Positions 7,657-14,989 of a stretch of 37,194 nt of DNA are shown here, in pieces; position 1 is the stretch's first letter; each line of letters starts with the position of its first letter. Source of the stretch: Candidatus Villigracilis saccharophilus. Lineage in GTDB: Bacteria; Chloroflexota; Anaerolineae; Anaerolineales; Villigracilaceae. Under the pieces are notes generated by a model. That model saw only the letters and a list, made by a program, of their open reading frames with translations. It had not been told where the DNA came from and searched no databases. The stretch covers positions 1 to 37,194 of the forward strand of contig JADJNA010000060.1 of the NCBI GenBank assembly GCA_016709305.1, given 5' to 3'. Position numbers and translations under genes: made by a program.

Positions 7657-8046
7657 ATGGCTCACAGTGATTTGCAGGAACGTAATCCCGACTTGCCTCA
7701 ACGAATACTTGTTGTAAACAGAGGTTCCTTGCTCGATGAGGGAATTTTTCGTTTGATCAGTTCAAAGTCGAATTTGGATGTTTCAACCATAGACTTTGAG
7801 GGCGAGGATGTTTTGGTGAATGATATTGTTTCGAGATGTCCCGAGGTGCTTGTTATGGGCCAGACGGTAAGCGTAAAAATTGAGAAGTTGTATACGCTAT
7901 TGACCAGTAATCCTGCTCTTTCAAAACTACGCATGATCATCATTCATTCAAACGATAATGCGGTCGATATTTTCTCCCAGGAAAAACATAACTCAATTCC
8001 CGGCGATGATTTTATTGCACTGGTTCACGGAGTCCAGGCGATTTAG
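7657..8046 (+). CDS. Receiver-like single-domain protein of unknown function
   Basis: The 129-residue protein begins its conserved part with QRILVVNRGSLLDEGIFRLI and continues with CPEVLVMGQTV and LRMIIIHSND, an alternating beta/alpha pattern like a response-regulator receiver domain. The usual phosphoacceptor Asp after the third strand is not evident (the strand reads EVLVMGQ), and there is no DNA-binding domain. A degenerate receiver that acts by protein contact is possible, but no function can be assigned. It starts at an ATG with GGAGG upstream and lies divergently from the HTH-NosL regulator across the repeat-rich operator region, so it may share that control. Confidence 0.6.
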   Translation: MAHSDLQERNPDLPQRILVVNRGSLLDEGIFRLISSKSNLDVSTIDFEGEDVLVNDIVSRCPEVLVMGQTVSVKIEKLYTLLTSNPALSKLRMIIIHSNDNAVDIFSQEKHNSIPGDDFIALVHGVQAI

Positions 8047-8063
8047 TTTGCCAGTAATCTTTT

Positions 8064-8101
8064 AGGGCACTGCTGAGACATAGAGTGCCCTGATTTTTTT
8101 G
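8064..8101 (+). terminator. Intrinsic terminator after the receiver-like gene
   Basis: The arms AGGGCACT (8064-8071) and AGTGCCCT (8084-8091) enclose 12 bases and are followed by a run of T at 8094-8101. Confidence 0.8.
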
Positions 8102-8261
8102 TTGCAATTGCAGACATATTTTATGAGCTTGGTTGTATATGTTTTTTTAGCCAATTAATTGAGTCTATGATAGTCCGATCAATAAAATTTTATTCAGAGC
8201 CTTTTTAGTAAATACTGGGTTTGGTGGGTTGTCCTCCTCAGCCCCCGCCAGACAAAACAAG

Positions 8262-8287
8262 CCCGTGGCGACATCCCGCGCCACGGG
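8262..8287 (+). other. GC-rich hairpin in the leader of the metal-uptake island
   Basis: The perfect 9-bp arms CCCGTGGCG (8262-8270) and CGCCACGGG (8279-8287) lie 52 bases before the first gene of the island, in an otherwise AT-rich leader. No strong T-run follows, so it may be a regulatory RNA element, an attenuator or a repeat. It does not match a riboswitch class that I recognise. Confidence 0.4.
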
Positions 8288-8338
8288 ACTATTTATTATT
8301 TGTGTAAACCACTAAATTATCTTTTCAACTGGACAACC

Positions 8339-8786
8339 ATGAAAACCATAGCAACAACTGTTTATATTCTTTTCCTGATCATGCTCACCGGCTCGGCCAT
8401 TGGAGCTGCGGCGAAAGCAGGTTACTTAATTCCAGCTGCAGTCCCATTTGCACTGGTGTTGATTCTGATACTGAGATTCATGAATCCCAAACTGGAGCGT
8501 ATCGCATGGGCCGCCTTCACGGTCTGGCTGGGAAGTACCTATGTTCAGTTGGGCAATCCAATCGAGTATGGGCTTTTTTTTCGCGTATATCGCGCTTGCT
8601 TTACTGGGCGTTTTCAAATCCCCTTACTTTCTCGTTGCGGCATGGTTATTCCACCCCGTTTGGGACTTTATTCCGCGCGAGTTGCCAGAACTTTACATTG
8701 ACTTGCCCATGGCTTGCATCCTCTTTGATATTCCCATTGGGCTTTACCTTCTTTGGAGTTCAAGAATCAAGCGATGGATAGTTTAA
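8339..8786 (+). CDS. Four-helix integral membrane protein at the head of the uptake island, frameshifted at a T8 run
   Basis: The ATG at 8339 begins MKTIATTVYILFLIMLTGSA and the frame is good up to the run of eight T at 8574-8581. Removing one T joins the next frame and continues GLFFAYIALALLGVFKSP, then AAWLFHPVWDFIPRELPEL and a last helix ending SRIKRWIV at 8786. The joined protein is about 149 residues with four likely membrane helices and a conserved-looking HPVWD motif. Function is unknown. Its end overlaps the ABC ATPase start by 13 bases, so it belongs to the operon. A length change in a homopolymer could be a sequencing error or a real on/off switch. Confidence 0.65.
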
Positions 8787-9418
8787 ACAACGCCACCCTG
8801 GATGTAACAGATGTTGTCTGCGCTTTTGGGCAGGTGCGCGTGGTTGATCAGGTTAATCTACAGATTCAACCCGGCGAACACGTTGCGTTGATAGGCAGCA
8901 ATGGCTCCGGCAAAACAACGCTGTTGCGGGCAATCCTGGGCTTGCACACTATTAGCGTTGGTCAGATTCTGATTGACGGCATACAAGCCAAAACATCTGG
9001 TGATTGGCATGAGCAGCGCAGGAAAATTTCGTGGATGCCGCAGCGACAGACAACCGGTCAATTTCCGCTTTTGGTGAAGGAGTTATTAACCAGCAGCGCA
9101 TCATCTGATGAAGCATTTGTGTCAGCGGAGAATTTGGGTGTCGGCATGGTTTTGGATCGTCCCTTACATGCGCTATCCGGCGGCCAATTACAGCGTGTGT
9201 TTTTAGCGCGCGCTTTGGGCGGGTTGGCAGGCGGGGCAAGCCTGCTCCTTGCAGATGAACCCACCGCTGCATTGGATTTTGACGGTCAAATCAAGGTCGC
9301 TGAAGTTTTGCAGGAACTTTCATCTGCGGCCTTGATCGTAACCCATGACCGAAAGATGGCCGACCGTTGTCATCGCGTTGTAGAAATGGCCGGCGGCAGA
9401 TTAAGGGAAGTATCGTGA
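8774..9418 (+). CDS. ABC transporter ATP-binding protein, ZnuC/MntB-type metal uptake
   Basis: The 214-residue protein has Walker A (GSNGSGKTT), the signature LSGGQLQRVFLARAL, Walker B (LLLADEPTAALD) and an H-loop (ALIVTHD). With the following permease of the ZnuB/TroC (ABC-3) family, it forms the cytoplasmic engine of a cluster A-I metal importer for Zn, Mn or a related ion. The ATG at 8774 was chosen because it matches the usual family start and sits inside the end of the upstream gene; a TTG further upstream would only add residues without similarity. The permease start overlaps its stop codon. Confidence 0.9.
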   Translation: MDSLNNATLDVTDVVCAFGQVRVVDQVNLQIQPGEHVALIGSNGSGKTTLLRAILGLHTISVGQILIDGIQAKTSGDWHEQRRKISWMPQRQTTGQFPLLVKELLTSSASSDEAFVSAENLGVGMVLDRPLHALSGGQLQRVFLARALGGLAGGASLLLADEPTAALDFDGQIKVAEVLQELSSAALIVTHDRKMADRCHRVVEMAGGRLREVS

Positions 9419-10227
9419 TAATTATCGAGAGATTGATTGGTTTCCTTCAAATCATCCCCATCCAACGCGCAGCACTGGCAATTGCAATTGCCGGGTCGGC
9501 CTTCCCCGTTGCTGGTGTCTGGATCATTGGGCTGAACATTGTCCCCGTGCGCTTCGCCATGATGCATGTGGCATTGCTTGGTATCTCGATTGGCTTGTTG
9601 ATTGGAACTGACCCGAACCTAACAGGGATAGTTTTATGCGCGGTGACAGGCGCCCTTCTCTCCCCTTTGGCACGCCGCCCTGCGGGTCTGGCTGGACCGA
9701 TGGGACTGGTCATGACCCTTGCGATTGCGCTGGCCCTTTTGGTTCTTTCACTAACCGGCGTTAACGCCAACGGGGCATTTGAATTGCTGTGGGGCGCAAT
9801 CCTTGCCACACGCGTCTCAGATGTTATCAGCTTGACGATTGTCGCAGTCATGATCGGCGTCATCTACTTATGGCGGCGGCGTGACCTTGCATTACTTCTT
9901 TATGATCGTGAAATTGCGCTTTGTTCCGGCATCAATGTTGAGCAATTGACTTTTATCCTGATGATCGTGATCGCCATCGCAATTGGCTCAGCAGTACGGC
10001 TTACAGGCGCATTGCTGGTGGACTCCATCACAATTCTCCCGGCATTGGCGGCGCGTAATCTCGGACGATCTCTGCACGAAATGATCATTTGGGCAGTCAT
10101 CATCGGCCTGTTTGGAAATTTACTCGGTTTTGGACTTACCCTGCTGTTCAACCAGCCTCCCGGCCCGATCCTGGTGATAACAGTGGGTTTGATCACTCTC
10201 ACAACATACTTTAAAAGGAGAAGCTGA
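9415..10227 (+). CDS. ABC transporter permease, ZnuB/TroC (ABC-3) family
   Basis: The 270-residue protein is hydrophobic with about eight membrane helices, and contains IGTDPNLTGIVLCAVTGALL and the family-typical GALLVDSITILPALAARNLG. The start is GTG at 9415, overlapping the ATPase stop as GTGA. The ORF could begin earlier, but only inside the ATPase gene. Family members carry Zn(II), Mn(II) or Fe(II) in free form. Metal choice is not readable from the permease; the copper-rich surroundings leave open a copper-related substrate. The next gene, only two bases away, supplies the matching binding protein as half of a fusion. Confidence 0.9.
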   Translation: MIIIERLIGFLQIIPIQRAALAIAIAGSAFPVAGVWIIGLNIVPVRFAMMHVALLGISIGLLIGTDPNLTGIVLCAVTGALLSPLARRPAGLAGPMGLVMTLAIALALLVLSLTGVNANGAFELLWGAILATRVSDVISLTIVAVMIGVIYLWRRRDLALLLYDREIALCSGINVEQLTFILMIVIAIAIGSAVRLTGALLVDSITILPALAARNLGRSLHEMIIWAVIIGLFGNLLGFGLTLLFNQPPGPILVITVGLITLTTYFKRRS

Positions 10228-10229
10228 AA

Positions 10230-11942
10230 ATGATAAAAAGAATACTTGTACTTGTGATCCTTGCAGCTATTTTAGCGGCCTGCGGTAGTATGGCGACACC
10301 AACGCCGGCCATGACCGAAGCGCCAGTTCATGATGAACACACTCATGGATTGAAGATCGTCGCATCCACTAGTTGGGTGGGCGCATTTGCGCTCGCCGCA
10401 GGCGCTGAAGATATCAGCATCATTGCTCCATCAACGATCCAGCATCCGCCAGATTATGACCCGAAACCATCAGACCTCGAAGCCATCAGCGGCGCTGATT
10501 ATGTTCTTATGGCCGGGTTTGAGGGATTCGCTGCGCGCATGCAGGAAGCAGTCAGCGGAGATTCATCCAAATTAATTACCGTGATGACCGAAAACTCCCC
10601 GGAAATGATTCACAAGGAAGTCACGCGCCTCGGGGAATTGTTCGGCACACAGGACAAGGCCGCGGCATACCTCGCCTTGTTCGATGCGGAATATGCCAAA
10701 CTCTCCGATGAAGTCAAAGCCGCGGTCGGTGACCACAAGCCGGTCGTCGTGACTCAGATGTTCGTCACGCCCTTTGTATTCTTCGCCGGGCTGGAACCGG
10801 CCGGCATGTACGGCCCAATGCCCATGACCCCGGACGAACTCAAGACACTTTCGGATGCCAAGCCGACAATGGTCTTCGAGAACGCGCACATGGGCGGCGG
10901 CGATCCATTGGTTGAAGCCACCGGCGCAACCAAGATCGACCTGATCAACTTCCCCGGCGATGACATGGATCTGCTTTCGGTCTTCCGCACGAACGCTGAA
11001 ACACTCAAGACCGCGTTTGGCGGCATGACGGAAACTCATACCCATTCGCACATGCATACAGAATACCCGCTGACCATCGAAAACTGCGGACGCAGCGTCA
11101 CGTTTGAGAAAGCCCCGGAGCGTGTTATCACTACCTGGCAGACTCCGCCTGAGTTGCTGATCAAGCTTGGGTTGGGTGACCGCATCATCGGCACGGAATG
11201 GAACGGGCAGTTCCCGCCTCCCGCCGATATTGCTGAAGAGTTCAACAAACTCCCGATTCTGTCGAAGGAAGCCGCGTCCAAGGAGGCTATCTTTGCGGCG
11301 AACCCTGATTTCATTATTTCATCTGGTCTGGTTTGGGATTTCGATCCCACTGCTGGAGCACCCTCGGTGGATGAAGTGGAGGCGGCTGGCATCAAGGTCT
11401 TTGGTTTCAGCGACAACTGCACTGCTTCAGACCATATTCATGTCGAGGATATGTACAACGACATTTTGAAGATCGGCCAGATCTTCGATGTTCAAGAAAA
11501 AGCCGAAGATCTGGTGAATGATATGAAAGCCCGCGTTGCAGCGGTTCAGGAAAAGATCGCAGGCCTCACCCCCACCAAAGCCTTCTTTGACGCAGGCGGC
11601 GAAGGGCCTGTCGGCACCGCCGGGCAGGGACTTCAGCACGATATGATCGTGCTCGCAGGCGGCGAAAACGTTTTTGCCGACCATGCCAACTATTACGAAT
11701 CGGTCAGCCTCGAAGAAGTGGCTGCGCGTCAGCCAGAAATTTTTGTGGTGGATACCTGGGACGACCCCACCTACATCAACACGCGCAGTGAGTGGCTGTT
11801 TACCACCTTCTCCAAAACTCCGGCTGCCAAGGATCAGCGGTATGTTGAAATCCCCGGCATTTACATCTACTATGCCAGCATCCGCTTTGCGGATGGAATT
11901 GAGATGATGGCCAAGGCATTCCACCCGGAGGCCTTCCAATAA
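10230..11942 (+). CDS. Two-headed substrate-binding lipoprotein: ZnuA-like domain fused to FepB/BtuF-like domain
   Basis: This 570-residue protein has a lipoprotein signal with lipobox LAAC (Cys18). Residues 40-263 resemble ZnuA/TroA metal-binding proteins: a His-containing IQHPPDYDPKPSDLEAISGA region (His72), ADYVLMAGFEGF, and a late FENAHMGG region. A short His-rich segment (His34, His37 and His39) precedes it, and a second (His270, 272, 274 and 276) links it to residues 279-570. The second half is a complete FepB/BtuF-type domain, starting YPLTIENCGRSVTFEKAPERV, with LLIKLGLGDRIIG and ending GIEMMAKAFHPEAF. Each head fits one of the two ABC systems that flank the gene, ZnuBC-type upstream and FecCD-type downstream. 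One continuous frame shows that the fusion is real. A single gene feeding two importers is very unusual; the cargo is unknown. Confidence 0.88.
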   Translation: MIKRILVLVILAAILAACGSMATPTPAMTEAPVHDEHTHGLKIVASTSWVGAFALAAGAEDISIIAPSTIQHPPDYDPKPSDLEAISGADYVLMAGFEGFAARMQEAVSGDSSKLITVMTENSPEMIHKEVTRLGELFGTQDKAAAYLALFDAEYAKLSDEVKAAVGDHKPVVVTQMFVTPFVFFAGLEPAGMYGPMPMTPDELKTLSDAKPTMVFENAHMGGGDPLVEATGATKIDLINFPGDDMDLLSVFRTNAETLKTAFGGMTETHTHSHMHTEYPLTIENCGRSVTFEKAPERVITTWQTPPELLIKLGLGDRIIGTEWNGQFPPPADIAEEFNKLPILSKEAASKEAIFAANPDFIISSGLVWDFDPTAGAPSVDEVEAAGIKVFGFSDNCTASDHIHVEDMYNDILKIGQIFDVQEKAEDLVNDMKARVAAVQEKIAGLTPTKAFFDAGGEGPVGTAGQGLQHDMIVLAGGENVFADHANYYESVSLEEVAARQPEIFVVDTWDDPTYINTRSEWLFTTFSKTPAAKDQRYVEIPGIYIYYASIRFADGIEMMAKAFHPEAFQ

Positions 11943-13045
11943 TGTCTGGTCCAAACGGATCAGTAAATCAAAACCCCGCGGCACGGATTCACTCCCGCGC
12001 CGCGGGAACCTTTTGGATTCTGCTGTCGGTCCTGCTCGTCCTTTTGGTTGCTTCGGTTATTCTGGGAGTTGGGATCGGTGCTGTGAAACTGCCCCCCGAA
12101 CGCGTAACGCGCATCCTTATCTCGCACATCCTACCGAACGCAGTGACCGTGGATTGGAACCCAACCGACGATCAGATCGTATGGATATTCCGTCTGCCGC
12201 GCGTTCTGTTGGCAATCATCGTGGGTGCGGCTTTGGCTGTGAGCGGAACCACGTTACAGGCCATGGTGCGCAATCCGCTGGCAGACCCGTTCCTGTTTGG
12301 GATTTCATCCGGCGCGTCGCTGGCGGCAGTGATCGTCATCACGCTCGGGTCAGCTGTAGTCGGCGGATTATCGCTTTCGGTCGCGGCCTTCGTCGGCGCA
12401 TTCCTGACTACGTTTGCCGTGTTTGTGCTCGCCCAACGAAATGGCCGCGTCGTGCCAATGCGACTCGTGCTGGCTGGAGTGGCGCTCAGTTTTGTGCTTT
12501 CGTCTGCCACCAGTTTTCTGGTGATGCGCGCGGCTGCCAAAGGCGGCGGGAACGCGGCCGCTGTGGTCCTCAACTGGCTGGCGGGCAGTTTGGGCGGCGC
12601 AAAATGGGAACACCTGGGCCTGCCCACTCTCGTTTTAATCGTCACGACCGGCGTCTTGATCCTGCAATCGCGCGCCTTGAACACACTCTTGCTCGGCGAA
12701 GAATCCGCCATTGGACTGGGCATCAACGTTCAACAATTTCGCCTGCAATTATTTTTCATCACCTCGTTGTTGGTCGGGACTGTGGTTGCCATCAGCGGCT
12801 CGATCGGTTTTGTTGGATTGCTCATCCCACACATCGTGCGCATGTTGGTCGGGTCGGATCATCGCCGCGTACTGCCCCTGTCCGCTTTGATGGGAGGCGT
12901 CTACATGGTGCTGGTGGATTTGGTCGGGCGCACCATCCTCGCCCCGGTCGAACTGCCGGTTGGCATGGTCACCTCGGCCCTGGGTGGACCGTTCTTCATC
13001 TGGCTCATGTCACGTGACCGCAAGCCGGGAGCCGATCATGGATAA
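11942..13045 (+). CDS. FecCD-family ABC permease (siderophore/cobalamin/metallophore type)
   Basis: The 367-residue protein has about nine to ten membrane helices and the family motifs RLPRVLLAIIVGAALAVSG, QAMVRNPLADPFLFGISSGA and GFVGLLIPHIVRMLVG. These mark the BtuC/FecCD family, which imports metal chelates such as siderophores, haem and cobalamin rather than free ions. The ATG shares one base with the stop codon of the two-headed binding protein, and the ATPase gene overlaps its 3' end, so all three are tightly coupled. Only one permease gene is present, so it should act as a homodimer. Confidence 0.92.
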   Translation: MSGPNGSVNQNPAARIHSRAAGTFWILLSVLLVLLVASVILGVGIGAVKLPPERVTRILISHILPNAVTVDWNPTDDQIVWIFRLPRVLLAIIVGAALAVSGTTLQAMVRNPLADPFLFGISSGASLAAVIVITLGSAVVGGLSLSVAAFVGAFLTTFAVFVLAQRNGRVVPMRLVLAGVALSFVLSSATSFLVMRAAAKGGGNAAAVVLNWLAGSLGGAKWEHLGLPTLVLIVTTGVLILQSRALNTLLLGEESAIGLGINVQQFRLQLFFITSLLVGTVVAISGSIGFVGLLIPHIVRMLVGSDHRRVLPLSALMGGVYMVLVDLVGRTILAPVELPVGMVTSALGGPFFIWLMSRDRKPGADHG

Positions 13046-13856
13046 ACGCGACCTGCCATTGGATGTTTCCGCAGTTTCGATTTCGATCGAGACCAAGCGC
13101 ATCGTTGAGGATATTCACCTGCGGGTCGAGCCGGGCGAGATCGTCGGGTTGATCGGCCCGAACGGCAGCGGCAAATCAACGTTGCTGAGAAGTGTCTATC
13201 GGATGTTGAAGCCGGAAGCGGGCTATGTCCGCCTGGGCGAGAGCGATGTTTGGAAGATGAGCGCGCGCGAATCGGCACAACACACCGGCGTAGTCGTGCA
13301 GGAAAGCGCCAGTGATTTCGAGTTCACAGTCAACGATGTGGTCATGATGGGGCGCACGCCGCACAAGGGATTGTTGGAATTGGACAGCCCGCAGGATGAA
13401 GACATCGTGGTCGCCGCGCTGAGACGGGTCAATATGCTGTCCTTTGCGAACCGTTACTATGGCACGCTTTCCGGCGGAGAGAAACAGCGGGTGCTGATGG
13501 CGCGCGCCCTCGCGCAACAGCCAAAACTTTTGGTATTGGATGAACCCACCAATCATCTCGACATCCGCTATCAATTGGAAATTCTGGACCTGGTGCAGCA
13601 TTTGGGGTTGACCACCCTCGTCACCTTACATGACCTGAATCTGGCTGCCATCTATTGTCATCGGCTGTATATGCTCAAGGCCGGGCATATTGTCGCGTCT
13701 GGTTCTCCCCTTGAGGTTTTGACTCCCCACAATTTGCGCGATGTATTCGAGGTCGAAGCCTTCATCGGCAAACATCCCACCCGCGGACATTTGCAGCTCT
13801 CTTTCTGCGCGATCGAATCACTGACAGAAAAAATAAATTTGGAGCGCGGACTTTAG
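13038..13856 (+). CDS. ABC transporter ATP-binding protein, FepC/BtuD type
   Basis: The 272-residue protein has Walker A (GPNGSGKST), the signature LSGGEKQRVLMARAL, Walker B (LLVLDEPTNHLD) and an H-loop (LVTLHDLN). It pairs with the FecCD permease, whose stop codon it overlaps by eight bases; the ATG at 13038 fits that coupling. The last seven residues and the stop codon lie within a palindromic repeat at 13837-13870, so the natural C-terminus may have been altered by insertion of that element. Confidence 0.92.
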   Translation: MDKRDLPLDVSAVSISIETKRIVEDIHLRVEPGEIVGLIGPNGSGKSTLLRSVYRMLKPEAGYVRLGESDVWKMSARESAQHTGVVVQESASDFEFTVNDVVMMGRTPHKGLLELDSPQDEDIVVAALRRVNMLSFANRYYGTLSGGEKQRVLMARALAQQPKLLVLDEPTNHLDIRYQLEILDLVQHLGLTTLVTLHDLNLAAIYCHRLYMLKAGHIVASGSPLEVLTPHNLRDVFEVEAFIGKHPTRGHLQLSFCAIESLTEKINLERGL

Positions 13857-13870
13857 TCCGCATTCCAAAT
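13837..13870. repeat. Palindromic repeat overlapping the 3' end of the FepC-like gene
   Basis: The 16-base arms ATTTGGAGCGCGGACT (13837-13852) and AGTCCGCATTCCAAAT (13855-13870) pair with two mismatches around a TT centre. The repeat encodes the last residues and the TAG stop of the ATPase gene. It has the look of a small dispersed palindromic element. It lacks a T-tract, so it is probably not a simple terminator, and the downstream binding-protein gene begins only 15 bases later. Confidence 0.6.
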
Positions 13871-13884
13871 AAAAAGGACAACTC

Positions 13885-14979
13885 ATGAAAAGAAAAATAT
13901 TTCGTGGCATTGGAATTATCTTCACAGTTTTTGTTCTGTACGGACTCTACTGGGCCTATGACACCTATTGGAAGCCCGACCCACCCGTCGTTAAGCAACA
14001 GGATGCGGTCATCAATTCCAGCATCACCGAACTAATGGCAGGCCTGCCACCGGCCACCCCAGACTTGTCCAAATACCCGGTCAGCATCGAGAACTGCGGA
14101 CGCACGCTCATGTTCACCAAGCCACCCGAACGCGTAATTGGCATGTGGCAGCCGCCTAACGAAATGTTGTTGGCACTCGGTATACAGGATCGTATCATCG
14201 GCTTTGGCGGCATGTACGATAAATTGCCGACCGAATTCGCCAATGCCGCACAGGATATTCCCAAACTCGGCTCGATCTTGACCCTGAACATTCCCAACAA
14301 AGAAGAGATGCTCAAGGCCCAGCCCGATCTGGTCGTGACCGAGGGACTCGACTCCTTCGCCTTTGACCCTGCCCAGGGATTTGCCACCATTGCCGAGGTC
14401 GAAGCGATGGGCGCGCAGGTCTATGCGGGCGGATCGATCTGCGATTTCACGGTCACCTCTACGCGCGGCATCGAATCCATTTATGAAAATCTTGATGCGC
14501 TCGGGAAGATCTTTGGCATCTCGCCGCGCGCACAGGAATTGATCGCCCGTTTGAAAGCGCGCGAACAAGCCGTGATCGATGCTGTGGCAAATGAAGCGCC
14601 GGTCAAGGTTGTTTTTTATAACGGCGATACCTCCAGCATTTACGTTATGAATACCGCCATCTGGAGCGACCTGATGAAGAAGGCTGGCGGCATCAATGTT
14701 TTTGAAGGACAGGATACCGGCGGAAAGATGAGCCCCGAAGTGTTCGCATCCATCGACGCCGATGTGCTCCTGTACGGCATCTTCCCCGATAACAGCGTTA
14801 TGCCCGGCCGCGACCCGCTCAAAATCGAAGCCCACCTGCAAAGTACATTTCCCAATATCCCGGCCATCCAAAACGGGCGGCTGTATCCAGTTCCCTCCAT
14901 CATCACCGAAGCCAGCGTGCGCATCATCGACGGGCTGGAAATGATAGCCAGAGATCTGCATCCAGAAGTGTTCAAATAA
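13885..14979 (+). CDS. Membrane-anchored FepB/BtuF-type substrate-binding protein
   Basis: The 364-residue protein starts with one hydrophobic anchor helix (IGIIFTVFVLYGLYW) without a lipobox Cys. The rest is a periplasmic-binding-protein domain with YPVSIENCGRTLMFTKPPE, LLALGIQDRIIGFGG, QPDLVVTEGLD and the ending IDGLEMIARDLHPEVF. It is clearly a paralogue of the C-terminal head of the 10230-11942 protein: both have IENCGR near the start and GIEMMA/GLEMIA plus HPE near the end. The FecCD importer therefore has two alternative binding proteins, which could differ in cargo. AAGGA precedes the ATG. Confidence 0.88.
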   Translation: MKRKIFRGIGIIFTVFVLYGLYWAYDTYWKPDPPVVKQQDAVINSSITELMAGLPPATPDLSKYPVSIENCGRTLMFTKPPERVIGMWQPPNEMLLALGIQDRIIGFGGMYDKLPTEFANAAQDIPKLGSILTLNIPNKEEMLKAQPDLVVTEGLDSFAFDPAQGFATIAEVEAMGAQVYAGGSICDFTVTSTRGIESIYENLDALGKIFGISPRAQELIARLKAREQAVIDAVANEAPVKVVFYNGDTSSIYVMNTAIWSDLMKKAGGINVFEGQDTGGKMSPEVFASIDADVLLYGIFPDNSVMPGRDPLKIEAHLQSTFPNIPAIQNGRLYPVPSIITEASVRIIDGLEMIARDLHPEVFK

Positions 14980-14989
14980 AGGAGACCCC

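Noticed and set aside
8220..8338. Possible riboswitch before the uptake island
   Set aside because: Only one GC-rich hairpin is visible. The conserved cores of cobalamin, Mn, NiCo or other metal riboswitches that I could recall are not seen.
8774..10227. Annotation as a zinc importer with gene names znuB and znuC
   Set aside because: The family includes Zn, Mn and Fe importers, no Zur or MntR site is visible and the setting is copper-rich, so a specific metal name would be unsupported.
12013..13017. Long plus-strand open frame (334 codons) inside the FecCD permease region
   Set aside because: Its translation is rich in Arg, Gly and His without any known motif, while the overlapping frame at 11942-13045 gives a clear FecCD permease. 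It is a by-product of GC-rich codon use.
11942..13856. Annotation as an iron-siderophore importer
   Set aside because: The fold family fits, but there is no Fur-like box or siderophore gene in the window, and the accompanying HMA domains point to copper.
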